Assembly (NCBI GenBank): GCA_903892365.1
Contig: CAITIF010000402.1
Span: forward strand, 1 to 5,960
DNA length: 5,960 nt
Origin: an uncultured Pirellula sp.
GTDB lineage: Bacteria > Planctomycetota > Planctomycetia > Pirellulales > Pirellulaceae
Reading direction: 5' to 3'
The position numbers and the translations under genes were made by a program. Of this stretch, positions 1 to 5,495 are shown in pieces; position 1 is the first letter of the stretch; each line of letters starts with the position of its first letter. Below the pieces are notes generated by a model. It was given only the letters and a program-made list of their open reading frames with translations, was not told the DNA's origin and ran no database searches.

Positions 1-606
1 AGCACCTGTTTCCAGTTCCGAAAGTTCCGCCTTGTTTCGCATCAGGATGCCACGCATTTGTTCGACGTCGGCTTGGTATTCTGTCCGTTCGACTTCTGCG
101 AGAACATCCCCTTTGATCACGCGTCGGCCTTCTTCGATATTTAGGCTGACAATGCGTCCGCTTACTTGAGGGCTCACCAGGACTTGGTGTTTCGCGATGA
201 CGTACCCTCGAGATTCAAGAGCAATGGGGTTGGACGTACCACTAGGTGTTTCGGTGCCTGACGAGGGAGCGGGCGAGTTCGTTGGCGTAGCTGCAGTAGT
301 AGTCGCAGGTTTTGTGGAGACGTTCGCGGCAGGGGTGGGTGGCGTTTCGGCGCTCTTTTGCTCGTCCGTGGGCCGAGTGAAACCAACCATGGAAGCGATT
401 TTATCGTCGCGGTAGGCGAGCCAGGTGCAAGCGATGCCAAGAGCAAGAACCAGAAGCCAGGGAATCCAGCTTCCAGAACGTTGGTTATCCAAGCGATCTT
501 CTTTTGCAATCTTTAACGAACGAACTCGGGCATCCAGCGACAGAGTCGCGTCCCGGCCAGGTGCTTTTTCGCCAGCGGGAGGTAAGGGGGTACTTTGAGA
601 ACTCAC
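1..606 (-). CDS. HlyD/MFP-family periplasmic adaptor subunit, N-terminal part (cut by window edge)
   Basis: This is the N-terminal 202 codons of a membrane-fusion (adaptor) protein, which in this superfamily links an inner-membrane ABC or RND pump to the periplasm or outer membrane. The reading frame is open from a GTG at 606 to the window edge; an in-frame TGA lies five codons upstream, so GTG is the only reasonable start, with a weak GGGA ribosome site. A cytoplasmic N-terminus of about 45 residues is followed by one transmembrane segment (about W47-W62). Then comes a Pro/Thr/Ser/Ala-rich linker (about 82-128). From about 131 to 183 there is a biotinyl/lipoyl-like hairpin half (GYVIAKHQVLVSPQVSGRIV, then an EEGRRVIKGDVLAEV stretch), and the start of the alpha-helical hairpin follows (about 176-202). 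The pump partner would lie beyond position 1. The substrate cannot be told. Family call is firm; ABC versus RND versus type I secretion is open. Confidence 0.88.
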   Translation of the reverse strand, partial: MSSQSTPLPPAGEKAPGRDATLSLDARVRSLKIAKEDRLDNQRSGSWIPWLLVLALGIACTWLAYRDDKIASMVGFTRPTDEQKSAETPPTPAANVSTKPATTTAATPTNSPAPSSGTETPSGTSNPIALESRGYVIAKHQVLVSPQVSGRIVSLNIEEGRRVIKGDVLAEVERTEYQADVEQMRGILMRNKAELSELETGA

Positions 607-650
607 GCGAAATCCCAGTCAATAACAGATTCAATCGAAAAACAAACTCA

Positions 651-670
651 CCCTAGTGTAATGCCTAGGG
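651..670. promoter_or_regulatory. Dyad CCCTAG-N8-CTAGGG upstream of the adaptor gene
   Basis: A perfect 6-bp inverted repeat, CCCTAG and CTAGGG, is separated by 8 bases and lies 45 bp upstream of the adaptor GTG start at 606. Size and position would suit an operator for a dimeric regulator. This is only a positional argument: the arms are short and no known regulator motif is recognised. Confidence 0.25.
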
Positions 671-815
671 GCGGAATCTGATACCTCAAGATTCAACCCG
701 ACGGAGCAGTTTGGGGCATAGTCGGCCGTTTTGGTACGCGACCTTTCGCCGCTTTGTGGTTCAGTGCGAAAATCGCATTTCATCTGATCGCCTATCGGGA
801 GGCTCGGTTTTAGTC

Positions 816-844
816 AATGTAGAACAGTTGTCCCCAACTGTTCC
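816..844 (+). repeat. REP-like palindromic unit, left copy
   Basis: This 29-bp unit contains a perfect 9-bp palindrome, GAACAGTTG (822-830) and CAACTGTTC (835-843), with a TCCC loop, preceded by an AATGTA lead-in. The same unit occurs in the opposite orientation at 977-1005 with four mismatches. A short palindrome repeated head-to-head in an intergenic gap is the organisation of repetitive extragenic palindromes; whether it recurs elsewhere in the genome cannot be seen here. Confidence 0.6.
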
Positions 845-976
845 TGAAGCTTGCAACGACTCACTATTTCAAGTTCCCAGACGAAGGCAGTTTACGCCTG
901 ATTGAAAATCAGAAGTCGCAATGGAAACGTTGTGTTCTCGCTGGTATTTTCGGGATGGGAACTTGGTTGGCAGTTC

Positions 977-1005
977 GGAGCAGTTGAGGACAACGGCTCT
1001 ACATT
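977..1005 (-). repeat. REP-like palindromic unit, right copy (inverted)
   Basis: This is the reverse-orientation partner of the unit at 816-844. Its own stem is GAGCAGTTG (979-987) and CAACGGCTC (991-999) flanking AGGA-type loop bases, with a single mismatch in the stem. The terminal ACATT mirrors the AATGT of the left copy. Two of the four differences between the copies lie in the stem arm next to the AATGTAGA lead-in and the other two lie in the loop and the opposite arm. Confidence 0.58.
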
Positions 1006-1168
1006 GGTGCAGCGATTTTCGGTGCTCCAAAACTGTTAACAACTTCATCAAAAGCCTAGCTTTTTCGACAATGGATTGTTGGTGTGCACTTCCGATTTAA
1101 GAGTGAACAGGTATCTTCATATCGTCTTCAACAAACTCCTTCATTTCTCCATGTTTTGCTACAACACC

Positions 1169-2053
1169 ATGCCAAAGATCGCCGCGTTTCCAAAAGCTTA
1201 CATGCAAGCGTTGTGCAAAGATGGTTCGATGAAGCTTTCGGAATGGTTCGAACTGGCCTCCACGCTCGATATCGATGGCTTGGAATTCTACGCTGGGTTT
1301 CTCGAAATGGAGGACCAGCGGATGTGGCCTACATTTCGGCAGCGAGCGAGTGATCTTGGGCTGCAGATTCCGATGCTGTGCTGCTCCCCCGACTTCACTC
1401 ATCCTGATGAAGCATTTCGCAACAAGGAAATTGCAAAGCAGAAACATTGGATCGAAATGATCTCGGTTTTAGGTGGCAGCTACTGCCGAGTTTTGAGCGG
1501 GCAACGTCGACCGGAACTCACCGACGCACAAGGGGTGCAACTTGCAGCAGATAGCATCTATGCTTGCTTGCCTTTCGCTCAAGAACGCGGCATCACCCTT
1601 ATTCTTGAGAATCACTACAAAGATGACTTCTGGGAGTATCCCGAGTTCGCTCAGAAGATGGATGTTTTCTGCGATCTGGTGAACGCGATCGATCATCCCC
1701 ATTTTGGAGTGAACTATGATCCAAGCAACGCCTACATCGCAGGCGATGATCCGCTCGAATTGCTCAGACGCGTTGTTTCACGTGTTGTTACCATGCATGC
1801 CAGTGACCGCTATCTGATCGAAGGAACGCTCGAAGATCTTCGACGCGAAGAAGGTGGGTCAGCTGGATATGCCAAGCGACTGCGACACGGCGAGGTGGGT
1901 AAGGGGCTCAATGATTACGATGCGATCTTCACTCAGCTTCGCCAAGCTGGGTTCGACAGTTGGATCAGTATCGAAGACGGTGTCGAGGGCATCGACCAGT
2001 TGCGCCGAAGCGCTCAGTTCCTTCGGGCGAAAGTAAAACAGCATTGGGCTTAG
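1169..2053 (+). CDS. Sugar phosphate isomerase/epimerase family protein (xylose isomerase-like TIM barrel)
   Basis: A 294-residue cytoplasmic protein of the xylose isomerase-like TIM-barrel superfamily (AP endonuclease 2 / IolE / ketose 3-epimerase relatives), which isomerise or epimerise sugars, inosose-type polyols or hydroxypyruvate using a divalent metal. The four family metal ligands are all visible: E147 in LILENH, D184 in NYDPSN, H210 in MHASD and E269 in ISIED. H240 in RHGEVG sits in a conserved loop close to the active site. Length fits a complete barrel. The frame is open further upstream (to a TTG at 1076 and an ATG at 1151), but the extension is unlike a barrel start, whereas MPKIAAFPKAYM opens directly into the first strand; no good ribosome site supports any option. 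The exact substrate cannot be read. The gene ends 20 bp from the converging minus-strand gene. Confidence 0.9.
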   Translation: MPKIAAFPKAYMQALCKDGSMKLSEWFELASTLDIDGLEFYAGFLEMEDQRMWPTFRQRASDLGLQIPMLCCSPDFTHPDEAFRNKEIAKQKHWIEMISVLGGSYCRVLSGQRRPELTDAQGVQLAADSIYACLPFAQERGITLILENHYKDDFWEYPEFAQKMDVFCDLVNAIDHPHFGVNYDPSNAYIAGDDPLELLRRVVSRVVTMHASDRYLIEGTLEDLRREEGGSAGYAKRLRHGEVGKGLNDYDAIFTQLRQAGFDSWISIEDGVEGIDQLRRSAQFLRAKVKQHWA

Positions 2054-2073
2054 CTCTTCAGCAGGACCACGCG

Positions 2074-2997
2074 TTATCGTAGCACGTTGGTGCCTTGCGT
2101 TTGGGCTGTGATTTGCTCCTCTTTCTGACGGGCGATCACTTCTCCCGTAGCGCTTCCTGCAATGTTACCAGCCCTCGAAAGGAGTGGCCGCGTGTAGAAC
2201 GGCAAGTACGCCATGCCGGGGATGAACGATGTCGCTTGCGAAACAAGGTCGCCTCCCATGCGACCGTAAACTTCCGGATACATGTTTCGTTCCAGCTTCC
2301 AATCTCGCTTGGCTCGGGCGTACGATAACGCATCGCTAGACACGGAAGCGTCGCGGAACAGCGGCACAACAGGTAACCAGTTGACGGCTGTGTACGTGCC
2401 AGGATAACGCTGGTCGTAGAGTTTCTTGACGTAGGTGGAATGAAAAACCGATTCCTCGCGCGACGTCGAATTAATGGATAGGGTATTGGTAAACGGGTTG
2501 TAACCGTCCCATCCAAAAGCGCGGCCCGGCAGTAAACAATATCCCACATGGTAGAGCGTGCCACCCGTGTATTTCCAGAAAGGGGCGATACGATCGTTGC
2601 TTTGAAGCCTGCTCCATTGCTGACCCGGGTTGTATTCGCGGACATCAATGTTGACCCCTTTGAGTCCGTTATCATCCAGATAGTCCGAGGCCGCTTGGAC
2701 CGCCATCATGCGACGTTCCGAAGGGGGAATCGCTTCGTCCGGATCCTTGGACGGAAACCATTTGCGAAACACTTTCCTCGGATACTGAACGACCTTCTCC
2801 AGCTTATCGATGCGTGGGTGATGGCCCCCCATGGTGATCAAATTGGGAGTTCTTGGAAGATCGTCCAAAAGTTCCGGCCTCGAAATTCCATAGCGGTAGG
2901 TGTTCTGAACACAACCCAACGACGCAAAATTTGCCAGAAGCAAGGTTGCGAAAGCAATCAACCTGGAGTTGGTAAATCGAAGGGGTGTCTGACTCAC
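2074..2997 (-). CDS. Exported lipoprotein-like protein of unknown function
   Basis: A 307-residue protein whose family I cannot name. A signal-like N-terminus (charged to residue 12, hydrophobic about 13-26) ends in ASLGC, so C29 could be lipidated; the -3 residue is Ser rather than the usual Leu, making the lipobox imperfect. The mature part is rich in aromatic residues, Tyr, Pro and Gly. Blocks that look conserved in type are DVREYNPGQQWSRL (118-131), GRAFGWDGYNPFTNTLSI (158-175) and a helical stretch 181-238. In that stretch H186-STYV and D216-ASVSSDA sit where a HExxH motif and downstream acidic ligand of a zincin would sit; if so the site is degenerate (inference). Start is GTG at 2997, backed by a strong AAGGAAG four bases upstream. 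It follows the histidine kinase by 79 bp on the same strand. Confidence 0.75.
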   Translation of the reverse strand: MSQTPLRFTNSRLIAFATLLLANFASLGCVQNTYRYGISRPELLDDLPRTPNLITMGGHHPRIDKLEKVVQYPRKVFRKWFPSKDPDEAIPPSERRMMAVQAASDYLDDNGLKGVNIDVREYNPGQQWSRLQSNDRIAPFWKYTGGTLYHVGYCLLPGRAFGWDGYNPFTNTLSINSTSREESVFHSTYVKKLYDQRYPGTYTAVNWLPVVPLFRDASVSSDALSYARAKRDWKLERNMYPEVYGRMGGDLVSQATSFIPGMAYLPFYTRPLLSRAGNIAGSATGEVIARQKEEQITAQTQGTNVLR

Positions 2998-3000
2998 GAA

Positions 3001-3008
3001 GCTTCCTT
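3001..3008 (-). promoter_or_regulatory. Ribosome binding site deciding the GTG start at 2997
   Basis: On the minus strand the bases read AAGGAAGC, a strong Shine-Dalgarno match ending a few bases before the GTG at 2997-2995. It supports this non-ATG start and is the best ribosome site in the window. Confidence 0.7.
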
Positions 3009-3076
3009 GTTCGAATCCAAATCGATGGCATTAACCCAGTGTGCCTAAATCCAATGTATCTAACGCACTTGTGCGG

Positions 3077-4399
3077 CTAGCGAATTGGCTGTCTGCGCAC
3101 GGTTGGGGTTTCTGGCGATTTAGGCAGTCGAATTTCAACAACACAACCTGCCCCTGGGGCAGATTCGATCCATACATCACCGTCGTGAGCATCTATAATC
3201 CGCCTGACATTTGCAAGAGAGATTCCAAGCCCGCGCCCATGCTCACGCCCGCTGTAGTACAAATCCCAGGCCCTTTGAGCGGACTCATGAGACAATCCGG
3301 GCCCGGTGTCACTTACCGCGATTCGAATTTCTTCAGACTCATTGCCATCAGCGGTTGCAGCTTCACCGCAAAATACTCGGATCCGATCGTTCGGACCACA
3401 CACTTGCATCGCGTTGTGCAACAGAGACAAAAGGGCTTCGGTCAACGCCGCTCGTTCGATCGCGGCATAGCATGGCTTTGGCCCCACTTGGAACTCGGTT
3501 TGGATTTTGGAATGCTTCCAAGTTTCCGAGTGCCTTTGCATCATTTCACGGACTGTTTCCCCGACGTTTTCAGTCCTAAGCGTTAAAGATCTTGGCTGAA
3601 CGACTCGCATCATCTCCGCTAGCATTTCGTGCGCTCGCATGGTCTGATCCACGATGGTTGCCAGCGAGCGTCGGTCAGCCTCCGTACTTGCTGACGCGAT
3701 CAATTGTTGAGCCCGAGCGGCGATGTTTGCGAGCGGGTTGTTGATTTCATGTGAAAGACCATACGCAAAGCTGTAGATGGCTTGGTTGCATTCTCGCTGG
3801 ACCGATTTTTGAAATTGCTCTGAATTGCTCATCGCGGAAATGGCCGAATGAATGGCGGCTGAACAACTGCGGGCAAGTTCGGCATTCGATCGATTGGATT
3901 CGGCATCTTGGACGTTGATTCGGCCCTGCGAAAACTGTTGCAAAAGACGTTTCAAGCGAAGTCCAACCGGACCCGGTTCTAGTTGGAAATTGGATTCGGA
4001 TTCAAATTTTTCCAGAATCTTTTCTAGTTCATCATTCACTTCCTCGACCGGTTTTGGGCGACATACCTGTCCAATGGTCGATTGATTCATGGCGACGGAC
4101 ATCAATCGATAGCTTAGGTCGGATGCAATCTCTGAAGAGATCGATCGAGAGGGCTTGGATGCCTTGGGTAGGTTGCGAACCGACAGGTTGGTTTTCGCCT
4201 CAGAATCGACCAGTTCATGAAGAGGCTTTGGCGCTTTATCAATTTTTAGGTCGGAATCGATGTGCACGTCGGTGACCGTGTCCGAAGGCGCTATGTTGTG
4301 GACAGTTTTCGAAGGTCCCGAAGAAGGTAATCGAACTGGATCGGTACCTGAGCGGCCTTTGGAGGGATTGGCGTTTTTGGTTCGAGTTTGCTTATTCAT
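3077..4399 (-). CDS. Soluble sensor histidine kinase
   Basis: A 440-residue cytoplasmic two-component kinase. The dimerisation/phosphoacceptor motif is YGLSHEINNPLANI with H217 as the phosphorylated histidine. The ATPase domain has the N box (LLHNAMQV, N329), G1 box (SDTGPGLS, D364), and G2 box (GRGLGIS, 388-394) after a short lid, ending in GDVWIESAPGAGCVVEIRLP. All residues for autophosphorylation are present. No transmembrane segment is seen. The first ~200 residues carry no recognisable PAS, GAF or HAMP domain: residues 1-90 are polar and low complexity, about 115-165 is likely helical or coiled coil, and 170-205 leads into the kinase helices. Start is ATG at 4399, with an in-frame stop five codons upstream and no clear ribosome site. 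The likely partner is the response regulator encoded 159 bp upstream on the same strand. Confidence 0.93.
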   Translation of the reverse strand: MNKQTRTKNANPSKGRSGTDPVRLPSSGPSKTVHNIAPSDTVTDVHIDSDLKIDKAPKPLHELVDSEAKTNLSVRNLPKASKPSRSISSEIASDLSYRLMSVAMNQSTIGQVCRPKPVEEVNDELEKILEKFESESNFQLEPGPVGLRLKRLLQQFSQGRINVQDAESNRSNAELARSCSAAIHSAISAMSNSEQFQKSVQRECNQAIYSFAYGLSHEINNPLANIAARAQQLIASASTEADRRSLATIVDQTMRAHEMLAEMMRVVQPRSLTLRTENVGETVREMMQRHSETWKHSKIQTEFQVGPKPCYAAIERAALTEALLSLLHNAMQVCGPNDRIRVFCGEAATADGNESEEIRIAVSDTGPGLSHESAQRAWDLYYSGREHGRGLGISLANVRRIIDAHDGDVWIESAPGAGCVVEIRLPKSPETPTVRRQPIR

Positions 4400-4482
4400 G
4401 GATGTTTCGTTTCAGCGCTAGTCCGGTTGTCGTTGCTAGTGATCGCTAAAACCATAACATAGGCCCGTGGGTGAGTCTACGA

Positions 4483-4510
4483 ATAAAGCCACCTCGTAGG
4501 GTGGCTTTAT
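4483..4510 (-). terminator. Hairpin between response regulator and kinase genes (terminator or attenuator)
   Basis: Perfect 11-bp arms, ATAAAGCCACC at 4483-4493 and GGTGGCTTTAT at 4500-4510, flank a 6-base loop. In minus-strand reading it lies 48 bases after the regulator stop and 84 bases before the kinase start; the stem is GC-rich at the loop and A/T-rich at the base, followed by TCGTAG rather than a long T-run. It could end regulator transcripts partly, lowering kinase expression, and its symmetry would allow it to work in both directions. Confidence 0.6.
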
Positions 4511-4526
4511 GGGGCAAGGTGGCTTT
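4500..4526. repeat. Direct repeat of GGTGGCTTT, giving alternative hairpin arms
   Basis: GGTGGCTTT occurs at 4500-4508 and again at 4518-4526. Either copy can pair with AAAGCCACC at 4485-4493, so two mutually exclusive hairpins are possible: an 11-bp stem with a short loop, or a 9-bp stem with a 24-base loop. Confidence 0.55.
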
Positions 4527-4558
4527 GTGGGACACCGGGCAAATCAGACGATTCGCCT

Positions 4559-5149
4559 TTAAATTGCTACAGGTCGATCGATTTCTAGCAAATCGCAGAC
4601 GCGATCTAGCAACCGGTCGGTAGTGAATGGTTTTTGCATGAAGTCGTTTGCTCCTGACGCTCTCAGGTCCGCAACCTTGTCTTGCTCAACCATACCCGAA
4701 ATGCAAAGGATCTTGACGGAGTCCATGGTGCGATCGCTGCGAACACGTTGGCATACTTCGCGGCCATTGATATCAGGCAACATCACGTCAAGAACTACTA
4801 CATCTGGGCGGAATTCTTTGACTTGCATTCCTGCGTCGAAACCGTTGTTCGCGGTTCGGATGTCGAATCGACCGTCGCGGTCGAAGGTGTCGAACATCAA
4901 GTCAACCAAATCTTGATCGTCATCGACGATCAGAAGCTTCTTCTTACCGCTTTCCAACGCGTCGGTTGGAATGCCATTGTCCTTCATAAAGACGAACAAT
5001 TGATCTCGAGGAATACGGCGGAAACGACTGCCGGGTACGCGGAATCCTTTCAGCGAACCGTTGTCGAAACAACGAATAATCGTTTGTTGGCTCACCTTGC
5101 AAATTTTGGCGGCCTCGCCGGTCGTAAAAACAGTTTTTGTGCTGGACAT
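4559..5149 (-). CDS. Response regulator with N-terminal excisionase/MerR-like HTH and C-terminal receiver
   Basis: A 196-residue regulator with reversed domain order. Residues about 8-60 form a winged helix-turn-helix of the excisionase/MerR type (FTTGEAAKICKVSQQTIIRC, then GSLKGFRVPGSRFRRI as the wing), expected to bind DNA. Residues about 71-190 form a CheY-like receiver with acidic pocket D76/D77 in IVDDD, phosphoacceptor D121 in VVLDVMLPD, the switch Ser S151 in CISGM and K173 in MQKPF, so it should be phosphorylatable. I chose ATG at 5149: MSSTKTVFTTGEAA starts just ahead of the HTH and AGGAAGGA at 5161-5168 lies 11 bases upstream. The frame stays open to 5209, and an ATG at 5161 directly abuts the ribosome site, so it is a poorer candidate. 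The kinase downstream on the same strand is the probable partner. Confidence 0.93.
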   Translation of the reverse strand: MSSTKTVFTTGEAAKICKVSQQTIIRCFDNGSLKGFRVPGSRFRRIPRDQLFVFMKDNGIPTDALESGKKKLLIVDDDQDLVDLMFDTFDRDGRFDIRTANNGFDAGMQVKEFRPDVVVLDVMLPDINGREVCQRVRSDRTMDSVKILCISGMVEQDKVADLRASGANDFMQKPFTTDRLLDRVCDLLEIDRPVAI

Positions 5150-5495
5150 TGGGGGAACCATCCTTCCTGAATGTTCGTTGCAATCTTGACGACGGGTCGC
5201 CAAACTCACACGCTCGGTTTATCTTGTGACAGCAACCACGTCTGCCGAAGTTACCGAACCTACCTTGGTTGGGCGGAGAATATCGAAGTTGCGTAATTGG
5301 GGTCAAGATGGATTTCAAGACAAGTAGTTCGCAGCGACTTCACAATCTGCGCAACTCGGGGGGCGAACGAATTTCTGATGGTCGCTGGTAATTTGGGTGC
5401 ACAGCCCAGGCGTGGTTGAAACGACTTGGTCTTGATGGCCCAGTTAGCGTCGAACGATGATTGTCCCTCCAAAGAAGCAAGAGAAAGATTGAAAA
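5150..5495. other. Divergent intergenic region, no credible gene
   Basis: This 346-bp gap lies between the divergently transcribed response regulator (start 5149) and oxidoreductase (start 5496). Short open frames in it look like chance. Besides the regulator's ribosome site it contains a loosely mirrored pair, AGTTGCGTAATTG at 5287-5299 and CAATCTGCGCAACT at 5343-5356. Promoters for both genes are expected here but no consensus pair is convincing. Confidence 0.6.
5161..5168 (-). promoter_or_regulatory. Ribosome binding site of the response regulator
   Basis: Minus-strand AGGAAGGA precedes the ATG at 5149 by 11 bases. It overlaps the alternative in-frame ATG at 5161, which argues against that codon being the start. 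Confidence 0.55.

Larger units (their letters stand above)
815..1006. repeat. Composite nested inverted-repeat element (MITE- or BIME-like)
   Basis: A segment of about 190 bp is organised as an imperfect palindrome. The outer arms, 816-844 and 977-1005, match as reverse complements at 25 of 29 positions. Inside them, CAAGTTCCCA at 870-879 is perfectly mirrored by TGGGAACTTG at 956-965. Near the centre, CTGATT at 898-903 and AATCAG at 907-912 form a small hairpin. The sequence between outer and inner arms also aligns loosely (GAA..C..TGC..AAC), with about 13 extra bases on the left side, so the arms look like diverged copies of one unit of 50-65 bp. There is no coding capacity and no clear target-site duplication at the edges. 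It could be a pair of REP units, a miniature transposon-like element, or a structured RNA. Confidence 0.6.
607..1168. other. Intergenic region with palindromic repeats, no credible gene
   Basis: This 562-bp gap separates the divergently oriented adaptor gene (start 606, minus) and isomerase gene (start 1169, plus). The short open frames inside it have no recognisable protein character, and two of them run through the inverted repeats, so I treat them as chance. It holds a dyad at 651-670, the composite inverted repeat at 815-1006, and a small A/T-rich hairpin at 1050-1064 (AAAAGC, CTA, GCTTTT). Promoters for both flanking genes should lie here, but I found no convincing -35/-10 pair. Confidence 0.7.

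Noticed and set aside
711..1051. Short open frames on both strands in the 607-1168 gap
   Set aside because: Their translations have no recognisable domain or signal, they overlap the inverted repeats, and no ribosome site precedes them.
1050..1065. AAAAGC-CTA-GCTTTTT hairpin as a terminator
   Set aside because: The stem is six mostly A/T pairs, and no plus-strand gene ends upstream for it to terminate.
1071..1100. Nine-codon ORF (MDCWCALPI) upstream of the isomerase as a possible leader peptide
   Set aside because: No ribosome site, no run of regulatory codons, and no attenuator-like structure after it.
1076..1168. N-terminal extension of the isomerase from TTG 1076 or ATG 1151
   Set aside because: The extension has no barrel-like or signal-peptide character; the recognisable protein starts at ATG 1169. 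The 1151 start cannot be fully excluded.
2136..2675. 179-codon minus-strand frame inside the exported protein gene
   Set aside because: Out-of-frame shadow rich in Arg/Ser/Thr; the overlapping frame has a start, ribosome site and signal-like N-terminus.
3064..3075. CGCAC-TT-GTGCG hairpin just after the kinase stop as a terminator
   Set aside because: Five-bp stem with a 2-base loop and no T-run; too weak to call.
3041..3586. 181-codon plus-strand open frame opposite the kinase gene
   Set aside because: It is antisense to the well-supported ATPase domain and its translation shows no domain features.
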